A stretch of DNA of 64,000 bases, from positions 7,987,916 to 8,051,915 of the forward strand of contig OY294045.1 in assembly GCA_958510825.1 (NCBI GenBank). Reading direction: 5' to 3'. The translations under genes and the position numbers were made by a program. Below the pieces are notes generated by a model that had not been told where the DNA came from, searched no databases, and saw only the letters and a list, made by a program, of their open reading frames with translations. This stretch comes from Brachypterus glaber. Its lineage: Eukaryota > Arthropoda > Insecta > Coleoptera > Kateretidae. This document shows positions 45,228-56,944 of this stretch, piece by piece (the stretch's first letter is position 1; every line of letters begins with the position of its first letter).

Positions 45228-45714
45228 TTACATAGTGATTTACACTAAGCTTACTAAGAAATTGACTTTATTATATTCCTCGCAAACCGCGATAAACATT
45301 GAAAAATATTGACAAATATTGACAAATATTGACAATATTTGTCTGAAATGAATAGTTCCAGATATATATGAACGAAAAGGAAAAAAAAAGTATTTCTTCT
45401 CGATTTTGCAACATTTTGTTAAATAAAAATGAAGCCCGCGGTTTATTTTATGCGCATAGTGAAATTATCATTTCTAGTGATATTCTAGACCCATTGATAC
45501 AAAAATATAGCACACTATCCGATTTACCCGAACATGGGTGTTTTGAAACAGATACCGCCTGGTTTAACTGTGGTTTATAGGGTTCCAGAAATAATAAAGA
45601 AAACTTAGGGCTCATTACCGGACCACCCCTAATAGGAACTATTTTTCATTTTTTTTTTAACGTTGAATCACCTCTTAAATTTCTCGAACTTATTTCTAAA
45701 TAACCCTGTGTATA
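45228..45714. other. Intron 3 sequence without a recognised gene
   Basis: A 70-codon open frame (45368-45580) has no family match that I recognise. Short GACAAATATT repeats at 45310-45340. Confidence 0.4.
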
Positions 45715-45726
45715 TATACCTTAACG

Positions 45727-45937
45727 TACGCGGTGGAGTAAGGCGAAGAGCGTTCGCTTTGTAACGCCGAGGTCGCGGGTTCGAATCCCGCCTGTGGCAT
45801 GGATGTGTAGTGGTGTCTTTAAAATTGCTATAATTTACTATATGTACTACATATAAATAGGCCATAACCGACACTGTTGAACGCCGGGGTGTACCTAACG
45901 AAATGTACAACCTTTTTAAAATTTAAAAATTTAAATT
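45727..45937 (+). mobile_element. tRNA-derived SINE (SINE-1 family) with perfect 12-bp TSD
   Basis: 211 bp flanked by TATACCTTAACG at 45715-45726 and 45938-45949. The head is tRNA-like with a B box (GGTTCGAATCC) at 45778-45788. The tail domain carries AACGCCGGGGTGTACC. Antisense ORFs here are translations of the SINE. Same family as 14925-15541. Confidence 0.9.
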
Positions 45938-45996
45938 TATACCTTAACGGCTTGTTTATATTTATTTTAGAATTTAATTGGGTAAACGAAAAATGC

Positions 45997-46650
45997 GCCG
46001 ATCTCGGTGGCGTAGTTGGTAGTGCGTCCGGCTGCGAACACTGAGATTGTGGGTTCGAGCCCCACATAGAGCATGGATGTATAGTGGTGTAAATAGTCGG
46101 TAGATGGAACTACGATGACTAACTGTAATGTGGGTTGCAGGTGAAACTGTAAACACATTTTCAGGGTGGATGCGAGTTCTGTTGAGGACCGTGCTTCGGA
46201 GGGCACGTAAAGATGGCGGTCCCGTCAATGGAGGTTTCTCCCGTTAGATTAAACAGGGACAAAAGTTCTACCCAAAAAGGATAGAAGACATACATACACT
46301 TCCACCCAACCAAACAAAATCTGTATTTGTTCTTTGTTGAACAAATACAATATTTACTTGGCCGGGCGAAAAGTGTAAAGAAATTACTGGCGCCATCTAA
46401 GTTTTAGTAGAATTATCTTATTCTACAGATTCACATTAGCTACTGCTACACCTTCCGGCCAGCCAAATACTGTATTTGTTGTGTGAAAAATAAATACAGT
46501 ATTTATTTGGTTGGCTGGAAAGTGTAGCACAAATGAGATAGAGATAGGGTAGACGTCTTTTGTTTCATAATTCTAGTTGTAGAGACCTCCATTAGGCCAT
46601 AGCAGCGAAAAACGACGTTAAATGATTAAACAAACAAACAAACGAAAAAA
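45997..46650 (+). mobile_element. tRNA-derived SINE (SINE-2), split by MITE-A copy 2
   Basis: The head 46005-46070 has an A-box region (TGGCGTAGTTGGTAGTGCG) and B box (GGTTCGAGCCC). The body includes GTGCTTCGGAGGGCACGTAA, a stretch often seen in insect and mollusc SINEs. After the MITE (46227-46593), the 3' part resumes and ends in (AAAC)n at 46627-46645. The antisense ORFs are SINE translations. Confidence 0.85.
46227..46593. mobile_element. MITE-A copy 2, inside SINE-2
   Basis: 367 bp with perfect short inverted ends AATGGAGGT/ACCTCCATT; otherwise close to copy 1 at 3806-4211. Confidence 0.9.
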
Positions 46651-46983
46651 GCCAAAATCAATTTGAATTTAAATAAATAAATGTATTTTGGTTCTGCTCT
46701 TTATATTTATTGTAGAAATCAAGTGAACAAAAAAAGCCACAGAATCTGTTGACAAACTGTAAATATTTAACATTTTAGCCTTTTATTTACCATCGTGTTT
46801 TAATTAATCCTGGCAATCTAGTAAAATAAAAAGGTCTTTTTAAATAAAATTGCACATTGTAAATAAAATGGTCTCTTAACTTAATAATCTTTTTTAAAAG
46901 GACCATTGTAGTTCTTTTTTTTTGAGAAATTTAATGAAATCGTTAGTTTTTATTTTCTTGCTTTCTTTGTTACAGAAAAATGT

Positions 46984-48280
46984 ACAGTCTGTCCAATTAA
47001 ACAAGATAGTAGTTTAAAATTCCCGTGATTTTTAGCTACATTATTGATTAAAAACTCGTACCTTTTAACATATAAAATATTGTGACATTTTTTGTCTATG
47101 AATGATTGACGGTCGTTAAAGCTAATAATGCGGTGGATAAAATCATACTTAACAAGAAGATCACAAAGAGTGGCTGTCGTTAAAAATGGAGTTTATTACT
47201 TTTCTGACCCATCAATTTTGGAGGGCACCGGCATTGCACAGGGAAGTATTATAGGTCCTTTGCTTTTCATAATTTTCATGAATGACATCATAAATGCTTT
47301 TTTTAATTTAAATTGTAGCCTAATTAACTTTGCGGATGACACAAACCTGCTAATGAGGGCTAAATACTTTCATGAATTAATTTTATTGTATAACAAATGC
47401 GTAAAAAATATTTTACAGTGGCTTTTGAAAAATAAACTTCTTTTAAATCGCGAAAAAACTAATATAGTAGTTTTTAAAACCTCTCGTTCGAACTTTATCA
47501 CCCCTGAAGTGCTGCCGTTTGGCGACACATTTTTGAATACTGCGAGAGACACTAAATTTTTGGGATTAATGTTGGATGAAAATTTAAGTTGGAATTTACA
47601 TTTAGCACAATTGTGTAAAAAATTAAATATTACATGTTACTCACTACGGGTGTTAAAATCGTACGTTAATTTTGAAACATTAAAATCGGTGTATTTCGCA
47701 AACTTTCAATCAGTCCTAAGATACGGCGTCACTTTTTGGGGTCAGAGTTCGAACGCAGAGGATGCTTTTAAAATTCAAAAACGCGCTTTACGCACAATGT
47801 TAGGTCTACAGTACAATGGTTCTTGTAGGGGTCATTTTAAAGAAAATGGTATTCTTACTTTAACTGGGCTTTATATTTATGAGCTTTTAACTTTTATGTT
47901 TAAAAACAAAAGTATTTTTAGTAGTTTTAGGTCTTCTAGGGACAGATGTATTAGTTACAAACTGCCGCGTCATAGGCTTGTACAGTTCGAAAAAGGTAGT
48001 TTTTATATGTGTATTATTGTTTTTAATAAGTTACCTAACAGTATCAAATCTATTTTAAACTTCTCCTCGTTCAAGAGGCAAATTTTTAATTTATTGGTTC
48101 AATTAGAGCAATGTCAGAATATTTAAATGTAAATGTTATAGATTAAGTTCATATATTTAGGTACTATGTTTTTTTTTTTCTCTCTTTTGACTATTTTCAT
48201 TTTCATGTTGGTTATGCATAAATGTTTTGTAATTATTTATAGTTCATGGTCGTATAATTGATGTAATTTGTGAAATAAAG

Positions 48281-48312
<32 letters not shown>

Positions 48313-48747
48313 AGGAAGAGAAAGTTACATAAAATGGTTATACTTAATGTTATTTTGTATGGTATTGAAACAGGTACTTTTTTGGGTTATTCTTCATACA
48401 CTCACACTAAATTAGCATATTCTACATATTGTACAAACGTAAATTATATTGAACACAAGGAAAACGTCAAATTTTTAGGTTACAATTACAACTTAAGGCC
48501 TATCCAGAGGCTCGCATAACAACCATTACAAGATACATGACGACACATCAAGCCAATCCTGGCATCGCATTCTTATGTACTATGCTTGTTATGCGAGTCT
48601 TTGGATAGGCCCTTTCCAGGAAAACAGTATCGACATCTCTTAAATTTTTGATAACTACGATTTATGTATAATTATGCTATTTATGCGCTCTGTGGAGTAA
48701 AACGGGCCGCGTCCCTTGCTATCTTGCATAACTGGACGGAGTATAGT
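46984..48747 (+). mobile_element. E5 DNA element copy 2, split by a LINE
   Basis: The left part 46984-47127 and right part 48311-48747 together equal copy 1 at 41574-42136. The ORF at 48334 is internal E5 sequence that is interrupted by a stop in copy 1, so it is not counted as a gene. Confidence 0.88.
47128..48310 (+). pseudogene. 5'-truncated LINE with open RT frame (palm to C-terminus)
   Basis: Frame 47128-48126 encodes 332 residues: WIKSYLTRRSQRV, GIAQGSIIGPLLF, the catalytic FADD (residues about 69-72), a KFLGLMLDENLSW block and the C-terminal ILTLTGLYIYELLTF region. The endonuclease and RT fingers are missing because of 5' truncation, and the ATG is incidental. An (ATT)n tail at 48280-48310 ends the element. 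The open frame and the intact empty site in E5 copy 1 suggest a recent insertion. Confidence 0.88.
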
Positions 48748-49058
48748 AAACTATTATTGGTGAGGTTATATGCAATAATTCAACTTATTTATAATTACAC
48801 TAAAAATAGATAAAATAAAAAACAATAAACATAAAATACTAAAAAAAACAGTAAAAATATTATTTGCAATTTTGGCGAAGGCGCCACTATAGCTGATGTA
48901 AAAACTACCTGTACTCACCAATTTACTTTTTTTACAGTGTATAATAGGTCGTGTAAGGATTCAAGTCGCTTGTATATTGCAAAACAAGTTTACACTGCGA
49001 TATTTCAAAAACGGTTTCACTCAGAGATTTAAAATTTGGAACAAAGATTTTCTAAGTA
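48748..49058. other. Left part of an inverted-repeat element interrupted by a MITE
   Basis: GCAAAACAAGTTTACACTGC (near 48980) is mirrored at 49850-49875, and CACCAATTTACTTTTT at 48917 by AAAAGTAAATTGG at 49878. The MITE at 49059-49790 lies between. Confidence 0.6.
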
Positions 49059-49790
49059 GGGGGCTGTCCATATATTACGTAACGCGCCTAGAGGGGGGGG
49101 TCAGATAAATTGTTACAGTTTGTGACAGGGGGGAGGGGGGGGGGTCTAGGTAAATGTTACGTAAGGAAATTTAATAAATTTAATGTTTATTTCTAAGCTT
49201 GACAGATGTATTTTTATTTCAACATAAATAACTATTTAGTGGCCCATAATTTTCTTTTTCACACAAAAATTGACGAAACTATGCATATTTAAATAATATT
49301 GTAATCAGTAAAAAAACTGTTGACATTGATATTAAAAAAAAATCTTACGGCCCTGTTCTTGCGTGATCTTGCCAATGAATCATCGGCGATGATACATTTT
49401 CGCGCGGAATGTGTACTCACAGAACACCAATGTGTGTACTATTTTGTGTACCTGTGCATAAACAATATACGTGTTATATGTGACACTCAGTGTAAAAAGA
49501 GGTACCTAGTATTTCTTCCCTGTGATTATGAATATTTTTTTAAAGTTTGAGTGATTTTTTCGTGTAAATTTTTTTTAAGGTTATGTTATACTATATTTTA
49601 GGTTCATGTTTGTTTTGTCCAGAAAAACGAATCAATAGTGAGAATACAGTTAAATTGCGAAACAAAAATTTTATATTGTTACGAGTTACACAGGGGGGCG
49701 GGGGTGTTGGTAAATGTGACAGTTTGTTACACAGGGGGGAGGGGGGTCTATTTTTTGAAAGATTGCGTTACTTAATATATGGACAGCCCC
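49059..49790. mobile_element. MITE with GGGGCTGTCCATATATTACG ends
   Basis: Inverted ends of about 25 bp (GGGGCTGTCCATATATTACG and mirror), G-runs just inside both ends, A+T-rich core with two short meaningless ORFs. Shares TTACGTAACGC with the 29494 family. Confidence 0.85.
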
Positions 49791-50351
49791 TAGTAGAAAA
49801 AAATTGTTTAAAATTTCAAGTTTCTATTTCAAAGTGTTCTTGAAATATCGTAGTGTAAAGTTGTTTTGCAAGCGAAAAAGTAAATTGGTTGCCATGTAAG
49901 ATATATCTATACCATGAACCGACATGTTTTTTTCTGTAAAATGACAGTCCGTAATTGGTAATATATTAGTATGTTACTTCTCTGTTTGTACTTTTTTTAT
50001 AACAACCTATTCATCTGGTACTTAATTTAGATTACATTTTTACGAAAACAAGTTGATTTTGTCTCAGATCTCGACCGATAAAACATTTTCCAGATTTATC
50101 CAAATCCTAGAAACAAAAATAGTTTATGTTTACTTGGAAGTCTTTTAAAATACAATGCTCCAGGATAAATTTAAACTGTACTTTGGAAATCAACTCACGT
50201 TCGAATCCCAATGACTACTGATATATCACATATGTTTCAAATTTAGAACCAAATTAAATTAAACCAAACCTAATCAGGGTTTGAAAGGAAAGGGAAGTTA
50301 AATGAAGCATTTTACTTGTTTGCCCAATAAACTTGTATTATTACAACAATA
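49791..50351. other. Right flank of interrupted inverted repeat; otherwise unrecognised
   Basis: 49800-49900 is the right half of the element described at 48748-49058. The rest shows no feature. Confidence 0.45.
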
Positions 50352-51779
50352 GTAACACTACCCGACAATTTGAAACTTTTGAAATATACTATTTATGATA
50401 TATATTGGGTCTAGAAGTGTTTTTTTCCCTGATTTCATATCCGTTTTCAGAATTTCTCTATCACGTCACAGTTTTGATATACAGGGCGTTTTATAATAAA
50501 AAAAGGCATTTTTTTAAATGTCGGGGGATTTTACATTTATAAATATTTTTTTTTCAAATTTGGTACACTTGTTAAAAATTTGTGTGCTTTTCGAATATTT
50601 TAATTTTTTTTTAAATATCGATTGTCATTTGTTTTTTATAATAAAAAGAAAAAGTTTTTTCGTTGCCAAAATTTTAAAAGATAGAATTTTTCGATGTAAC
50701 TATGAAAAAAACACTCTGTGTTTATCTGGCTTCATTTCGATTTCAATTTTTTTTTGAAGGACCTTCTGGAAGCGGCGCAATATTAATTTTAAGTCCGTTA
50801 TGTCAGCTATTTTAACAGCAATTTGCATAGTTCAAGAAGAATAGGCTTTGGACCAGAATTTGACATTTTAAGTCAATGTTCTATTTACTTTTTAAGATAC
50901 AGTTTGTTTATGTTTAAAAAGTTAACCTTATTTATTTTTATCATTTATTTGTTTATTTTATTACATCGGCACTTAGTGCTACTAAGAGTGCCGATGTATT
51001 GAAATCTTCGCCGAAAAGTCAAAATCTTTGACCACGTTTTTTTCACATTTCTCGACGTTTTAGACCATTCTGAGTCGAAAGCAGTAAAAAATTTTTTGCG
51101 TCCGTCTGTATGTCTGTCTGTCTGTCTGTCTGTCTGTTTGGGTGTAAACTCTCTAACTCCATTTCTACATGAGATATCGACTTGCGATTTTTTGCATATT
51201 GTTTCTTATCGCTGATTAGATTTTGGGGGTAAGGGGGTAAAAATAGGGTAAAACTCCTATTTTTAGCGTTTTTTGTTTATAATTAAGGCAATTATTATTG
51301 TATGGTTAATTTAGCACTTATATAAAAGATAATTTTAAATTGGTCAAAAAATGTTATAAACAACGTTTTCCTAAAACGCATTGTTTAAAAGATATTGGCG
51401 TTTAAAGCAGTAAAAGGTTTTTTTAGCATATTTTACATATTTATAACCCGATTTCAAAAAATTATATTTTAAATAAAAGCTCTTTTTAAGTTTTTTTTTT
51501 AGTGTACAATAGTGCCGATGTTTTGACAGGGTGCTTGCAACGTTTCATCTAGTTAATTGATTGAATAATTTAACTTGACTTAAAACGTCAAATTTTTGTA
51601 CAAAGCCTACTTATTGTTCTTAAAGTATGCAAAACGCTGTTAAAATATCTGACATAATTGACTTAAAATTAATATTGTGCCGCTTCCTTAAAAAAAAAGT
51701 TAAAACCAAATTGAAGCCATATAAATAGACCCTATATATCTCATCAATAGTATATAAATCATGTCGGGTAGTGTAATTA
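50352..51779. mobile_element. 1.43-kb inverted-repeat element, about 560-bp arms
   Basis: ACACTACCCGACA at the left and TGTCGGGTAGTGT at the right. The arms align through GGAAGCGGCGCAATATTAAT and TAAGTCAATGTT blocks. The spacer has a hairpin on CATCGGCACTTAGTGC (50965-50997) and a GTCTGTCTGTCTGTCTG run at 51105-51140. The ORF at 50518 lies in an arm. Confidence 0.88.
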
Positions 51780-51836
51780 TTAGAATTATATTATTAAAGT
51801 AATTATATTCTACCAACTAATAAGTAAATTTAATTT

Positions 51837-52072
51837 GGAAACGTTTAAGTATTACGTAACGTTAATTGTAGCAAAAATTCATACACTTTATTTCCCGGTT
51901 CTCGCTTTATTAAAGGCTGTAGAGATTTCATATTTTGGCTACCCTCTTTAACACTCCCCTATTACGGAGACTCTCCGAGAGGTAGCCAACTCTAGAGCCC
52001 TTTAATAAAGCGGTATGAAGTGTATGAATTTTGCACTATTTAACCATCCTAACGTAATACAAGAACGTCCCC
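51837..52072. mobile_element. Short MITE of the GTATTACGTAACG family with inner hairpin
   Basis: Outer ends GGAAACGTTTAAGTATTACG and mirrored TACAAGAACGTCC. Inner inverted repeat of about 50 bp (AAAATTCATACACTT ... AAGTGTATGAATTTT). Confidence 0.8.
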
Positions 52073-52201
52073 TTTCAGAAAAAAGTTTATAACCGAACAA
52101 CAAAAAAAGTCAGTTTAAAAATTTAACAAATTTATCAAAAAAAAAAAAAAAAAAATAGCCAATTTCATAAAGTGTGCAGGGTTCTTTGAACGTAAGGGGG
52201 A

Positions 52202-52621
52202 CACTGAAAAAAATGACGTTCTTGTCTCAAAGTAGTCAACACTCTTGGCAGTTATTCTTTTAGCTTAAAAGATGTATATCTTCAAACAAAAGTATTTATC
52301 TTGTCCCAAGAAAAGTGTCTCTTTTGAAGTATTTTTAAAATTCTCTTGGACTTGGCGCATTTGAGGCAAAAACCATTTATCTTGTTTTAAGATTTTTAAA
52401 AATTAAATAATTTTAAATACTTTGTCCCAAGAATTTTTCTTTTGTGACAAGACCACTTGCATTTCACAGATTAAAGAATTTTAAGTTAAAGAATCAGAAA
52501 GATCTTGGCAAGTGAATTATATTTTCATGTTAAGAGAAGGCGCTTTTGGACATATTCAAGAGTACGAATCATTTGGCCTAATTTCATATGCCATTACCGC
52601 AAAGGATCCTTTTTTTCAGTG
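52202..52621 (-). mobile_element. R3 element copy 4 (inverted)
   Basis: Full length in reverse orientation with both CACTGAAAAAA ends; follows a poly-A run at 52138-52156. Confidence 0.92.
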
Positions 52622-54180
52622 TATGTGGATGGGGGTGAGTAATTTGTGATAAGTTAAAACTATTAGGATTAAAAACCCACTTTATTAAATCGTTAACACC
52701 ATAGTAGGTACGGAAATGTGACCTAACTACATACACATCATACGGATTAAAATTTAATTTTGGTTGTATAATTTTACTCTCATTAATATTTCCTTAGGAA
52801 GTTACCATTATTAACACCGTATAAGCTAAATAAGTAACATACACTGTTAAAAGTAATCTGTATATCTAGGCTGTTTTGTATTTGAAGCAATCCTAGGTCA
52901 AAAATATAAATTTTTATTCAATTCTAAATTTAAACCGAAATCTTACGAAAATACCATTCTTGATACCATCAAATGCTACGCAAACTATTAAAACCCATTT
53001 AATCTTATAAAATCCCATAGGATTTTTATAAGATGTAATTAATATTTTAATATAATTTTTCAATTTTATTTTTTGCATTTTTTCTAGGTAAAATTATATC
53101 TACAAATTAAAGAAAATTAAAGAATTAAACATTCTAATGTTAATTTTAAAAGACAAAAAATAAATATAGACAATATAACATTTTTCTACGACTGCTTTCG
53201 AATGTAAGCAAATACACACACTTTTCAAACATATAATGAATCCATTCTAGCTCTAGATACGGTATGAATATTCCGTATCAAGTGTTAGAATGAGCACATT
53301 TAGTGCCATCTCTTGTTTATAAAAGTAAAGAAAACTGTAGCAAAATTAGCAAAAATATATTTATTTTACCATGAAATATTGAATAATTTAATGAAATTTA
53401 AAGTTTTGCGTTAAAATTACATAAAGTTTATTAGTTTTTCTTAATTTATGACCAGTTTTTTATCAATTTCGTTTAAAAAATTAAAACTGCTCCATCTATT
53501 GTTAAATATTTAAACCTGATATCTGTCACAACAATCTGACATAACCTTCAATTTTTGCATTATAATTTGTAAATATGTGCTAAAATTAAATAAAAATCTT
53601 TTTTAAGTACTGTTTTGATAAAATTATTAGGTACATGAATTTCTTTATTTAAAAACATGTGTTTTGTTGCATTTACAATATAGAGTCACAAAAAACATTG
53701 TCCGCAGTTTAAAGCCATAGAGTATTTCATATTTGCAGTCGAAGAAAAAGTATAGTCTACAACACGTATGGAATAGTCATTCCGCGCTCGCGGGACCGTC
53801 ATACTCGCCTGCCGGCTCGTATGACAAACTTTTCGCTCGCGCGGAATATTGTCTATTTCATACTAGTTATAGAATATACTAATTTTGTCTTAAGTATTTA
53901 TACTTATAATATTCTAGTACAATTACAACTATTATTGTACTGAAATCTTAAACTTAAGACAAAAATGTTAAATTCCATTATAATGGATAATAATAATAAT
54001 AATTATTATTATTATTATAGGTGAGAGATACAAAATGTCTGAATTTTAAAATCTGTTAAATATTCAATTTATTTTTATTAGCACTGTAGTAAATAATATC
54101 AATATCTCGTAATTAAATTGAATTATAGAGAATTTTTTATTGCTGTCAGCGATATTCGATGTAACCTTAATTTCATTTAT
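52622..54180. other. Intron 3 sequence before exon 4; one small palindrome
   Basis: 53766-53865 is a small inverted repeat with G+C-rich arms (CATTCCGCGCTCGCGGG / CGCTCGCGCGGAAT). 53890-53970 has a TTTTGTCTTAAGTATT inverted pair. An ATT/AAT run is at 53988-54018. Otherwise nothing recognised. Confidence 0.5.
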
Positions 54181-54192
54181 TTTTATTTATAG

Positions 54193-54635
54193 GTGCTGGT
54201 GACGGTTTACGACATTTATTTACACCAAAGTGGCATATAATTCTCGACCCCGTCGTCTGGCTGGAGGCAGGCACTCAAATCTTCTTCTCTCTCGGCCTCG
54301 CGTTCGGAGGCTTAATAGCCTTCTCATCCTACAACCCCGTCAATAACAACTGCTATAGAGACGCCATAATGGTTTCTATGACAAACTGCTTCACCTCCAT
54401 GTTTGCCGGTATAGTAGTATTCTCTATAATTGGTTTTAAAGCAAATATGGTTTTCGAGAAATGTCTCGAGACGAGAAATCAGACTTTAACTGATTTACTG
54501 GGGCCTTTTTATGACGAGAAGTATTTACCCACAGAGGCTGGAGTGGCGTTTAACTTTACTGGGGTGGATGGTGTTCTTAGGAATTTTATTATGCCTTCTA
54601 TGCCAATTTGTGACTTAGAAAAGGAATTGGATAAT
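54193..54635 (+). CDS. SLC6 transporter, coding exon 4 (TM6-TM7, extracellular loop 4)
   Basis: Encodes residues 305-452. The acceptor is ttatttatag before 54193 and the donor is gtaagt at 54636 (phase 0). TM6 (about 328-350) carries [21 protein letters not shown]. Gln333 and Ser337 match the chloride/Na1 ligands known in SERT. TM7 (about 360-384) carries Asn369 and Ser373, the other two chloride ligands, so the full chloride site appears intact. Extracellular loop 4 has potential N-glycosylation sites at N400 and N425 and is shorter than in human B0AT relatives. The exon ends at CDLEKELDN just before the GTGLAFI segment of exon 5. Its 3' half is duplicated in decayed form at 56183-56460. Confidence 0.95.
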
Positions 54636-54892
54636 GTAAGTACAGGGTAGCCCATAAGTCACTATTTAAAAATTAAATAACTTTTTTGTTTGTCAAATAT
54701 TTTTATTTATTTCTTTTACAATATAGAGTACAGAAAATGGTATTTATTTTGAACTATGTATTAAAAATCATATCTTTTAAATGACGTTAATTTTCCGCTT
54801 GGTCATTTTCCCAAATCTGGGAAAAAATTAAAATGGCGGCGCAGGCGAAAATTTTTGCATATATTTTTTTTATAAATTGGTTGAGTTGTGGG

Positions 54893-54995
54893 ATATAGGC
54901 CAAAAAGAAAACAACGCCAAAAACTTTGTTAACTAAACCGACAGTTTCGTTTATTCTTTGTAAACATCCTCAGGGTTGACTAAAATAGGAAAATT
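54893..54995 (-). mobile_element. PLE-5 end fragment with hammerhead-like motif
   Basis: A minus-strand segment ending in TTTTTGGCCTATATCCCACA, with the same order of parts as the other PLE ends. No ORF or second arm nearby. Confidence 0.6.
54931..54980 (-). ncRNA. Hammerhead-like motif, PLE-5
   Basis: Minus strand: AACC pairs with GGTT (stem I), CTGAGGA, stem II GTTTA/TAAAC, GAAA, then CTGTC. Stem III is imperfect (ACTGT instead of a perfect palindrome), so activity is doubtful. Confidence 0.55.
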
Positions 54996-56182
54996 ACGTA
55001 ATAAGTACATTTAAAAATAAATGTAAATAGTACACATCTCACATATATAAATACATACAGAGCGGTCCAAAAGTCACCCCCTCCCTCTCAACTCTTGAAC
55101 CAGTTGATATATCGACTTCAAACTCGGAACTCTTAAATTTTAACTAATTAAATTGGCCAATTAGGCGAAACTATACAGATTTTTTTTTTTAAATTAGTAA
55201 AAACAGTCATACTTGCGCCGTAGGAGAAAAAATAATACAAAAAAAAAATTATATATGAGTAATTGTATAGAAAATAGATATGATATTTATAATGCAAACA
55301 ATATAAAGAGCACAAAAAAGTGACGACTAAAAAAATGATCGTCACCCCTTGATTAACTACAGCTTGTCAATGTTAGGATGAGACTTGAGTTTTTAGAAGT
55401 GGACACGCCCCCCTAGTGCGCTTTGGAAAGCGGCTAAATTTACCAGTTATTAGAGGTGCGCGTATCGCCTATCTTTCTTCCCCCGAATACTTTCTCTTAC
55501 ATTTTCACGTCTCATACTAAGTTTGACTAGCTGTATTTTTTACGAATTCCGTTAATCTCTGACGTTTTATTTTAATCTACTTTAAAACTTATGTTTTAGA
55601 AACATAAATTTAAAGTGAAACTTAAGAAAGCCGTAGCGCCGCAGGCAATTTTTTTTACAATTGTGATGGTCTAAAATTTCAAAAATGCAAACAAGTTCTA
55701 GGGCCGTAGGCGAATTTTTTTTTCAAATTTCATAGTATATTTTAATTTTAAAAGTGTTACAATTAAAAGTGTCACTTAAATGCAAGAAAGCTTTAGCGCC
55801 AAACCCAATTTGTTTTACAATTTTTACGTTTAAGTTTTATAACCTTAAATAAGACAAGACTTAAGAGAGCCCCAGCGCCGCAGTCGAAAATTTTCACGAA
55901 TTTTAAGATCTATAGTTTATATGGTCCACTTGGAAAAGGGCCTGCATATTTGCTGGTTTTGGCCCCCTTATCGTTCTGGGGGTCCATCAAACACAGGCCC
56001 AGGGAAGCTTAAATAAAAAAAAATAAGAAAGCACTAGCGTCGCAGGCGAAAATTTTTACGAATTTGAAAGTCTATAGATATATGGTCCACGAAAAGGGCT
56101 GCATATTTGCTTGTTATCGTTCTAAGGGAGTATAATTTTTTTATTTCCCTATAGGATTTTAGGATTTGCCCCCCCCCACTGG
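54996..56182 (+). repeat. Intron 4: degenerate repeats with TAGCGCCGCAGGCGAA
   Basis: Loosely repeated units with AGCGCCGCAGGC followed by AATTTTTACGAATTT and TATGGTCCAC occur near 55630, 55700, 55790, 55870 and 56030, with further copies near 59775 and 60340. No ORF; family unknown. Confidence 0.65.
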
Positions 56183-56460
56183 ACACGCCCTTGCATAATG
56201 GTAATAATGACGAACTGCTTTACTTCCGCCGGTATAGTAGTTTCCTATATTTTCGGCTTTAAGGGATATATGGTTGTTGAGAAATGTCTGGAGATGAGAA
56301 ATCACACTTTAGCTGAATTACTGGGGCGTTTTTATGACGAAAAGTCTTTGCCCTCGGAGGCTTAAATGGCGTTTAACTTTAATGGGGTTGATGGTGTTCT
56401 TAGAAACTTTTTTATGCATTCCATGACAATCTTTGACTTAGAAAAGGAATTGGATAATGT
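56183..56460 (+). pseudogene. Decayed partial duplicate of SLC6 exon 4
   Basis: Aligns base by base with the 3' half of exon 4, from just before its CATAATGGT through to the last codons (GAA TTG GAT AAT). In the exon 4 frame it still reads as transporter sequence (ending DLEKELDN) apart from a 6-bp in-frame deletion in TM7 and a TAA stop at 56363-56365. The loop cysteine before DLEKELDN is replaced. At the donor position GTAAGT has become GTAATC. No acceptor or 5' half is present, so it cannot replace exon 4 as a full exon. Most substitutions look neutral. Confidence 0.9.
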
Positions 56461-56504
56461 AATCATAGTTATTTTGTTTTAATTTATATAGATTTTTACA
56501 TTAG

Positions 56505-56763
56505 TTGGGCCGCGTTATGCAGAAAGCTACCGACCCACATTGTGAGATGACAGTAAACTGTTGAACTTTTTCCCTAATAACTTTTAAACGTTTTGACTAA
56601 AACACCTAAAAATAACCATTTGTTTTACCTGTTCATGTATCAGAACATGTACAAAATATGTAATCTTTAATTCAATTCCTGTAAAAGATATTGGGTAAAA
56701 TGTTCCGTAACCTACTGTCATCTTACAATGTGGATTGGTAGCTTTCTGCATAATGCGCCCCAA
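56505..56763. mobile_element. MITE with GGGGCGCATTATGCAGAAAG ends
   Basis: 259 bp, inverted ends of about 75 bp (TTATGCAGAAAGCTACC left and mirror right). Lies 45 bp after the pseudo-exon. Confidence 0.9.
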
Positions 56764-56944
56764 TTATTTGTACAGTTTTCTTTAATTAAATTTCCTTATT
56801 TGATTTTAGAAATAGTTTAGGTACTAAAAAAAGTCCAATGTATATAAAATATTAATTATTCATGTGGGTTTCTAACAAATATGTCTAATCAATAAATAAA
56901 TGAATACCTAAATGCATTGGTTAATTTAGAGAATTAATTTTGTA

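Noticed and set aside
45368..45580. 70-codon ORF in intron 3
   Set aside because: Composition is less A+T-extreme than its surroundings, but there is no second copy, no splice context and no recognised family.
45737..45808. Possible tRNA gene
   Set aside because: Has a B box but no pairing acceptor stem, continues into a SINE body and is flanked by a 12-bp target duplication.
46005..46075. Possible tRNA gene
   Set aside because: A and B boxes present but followed by a SINE body; no acceptor stem. It is the head of SINE-2.
45668..46228. Four overlapping minus-strand ORFs of 79-84 codons
   Set aside because: Antisense translations of tRNA-derived SINEs, a common source of false proteins.
48334..48519. 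61-codon ORF in E5 copy 2
   Set aside because: The same region of E5 copy 1 has a stop codon, and no domain is recognisable.
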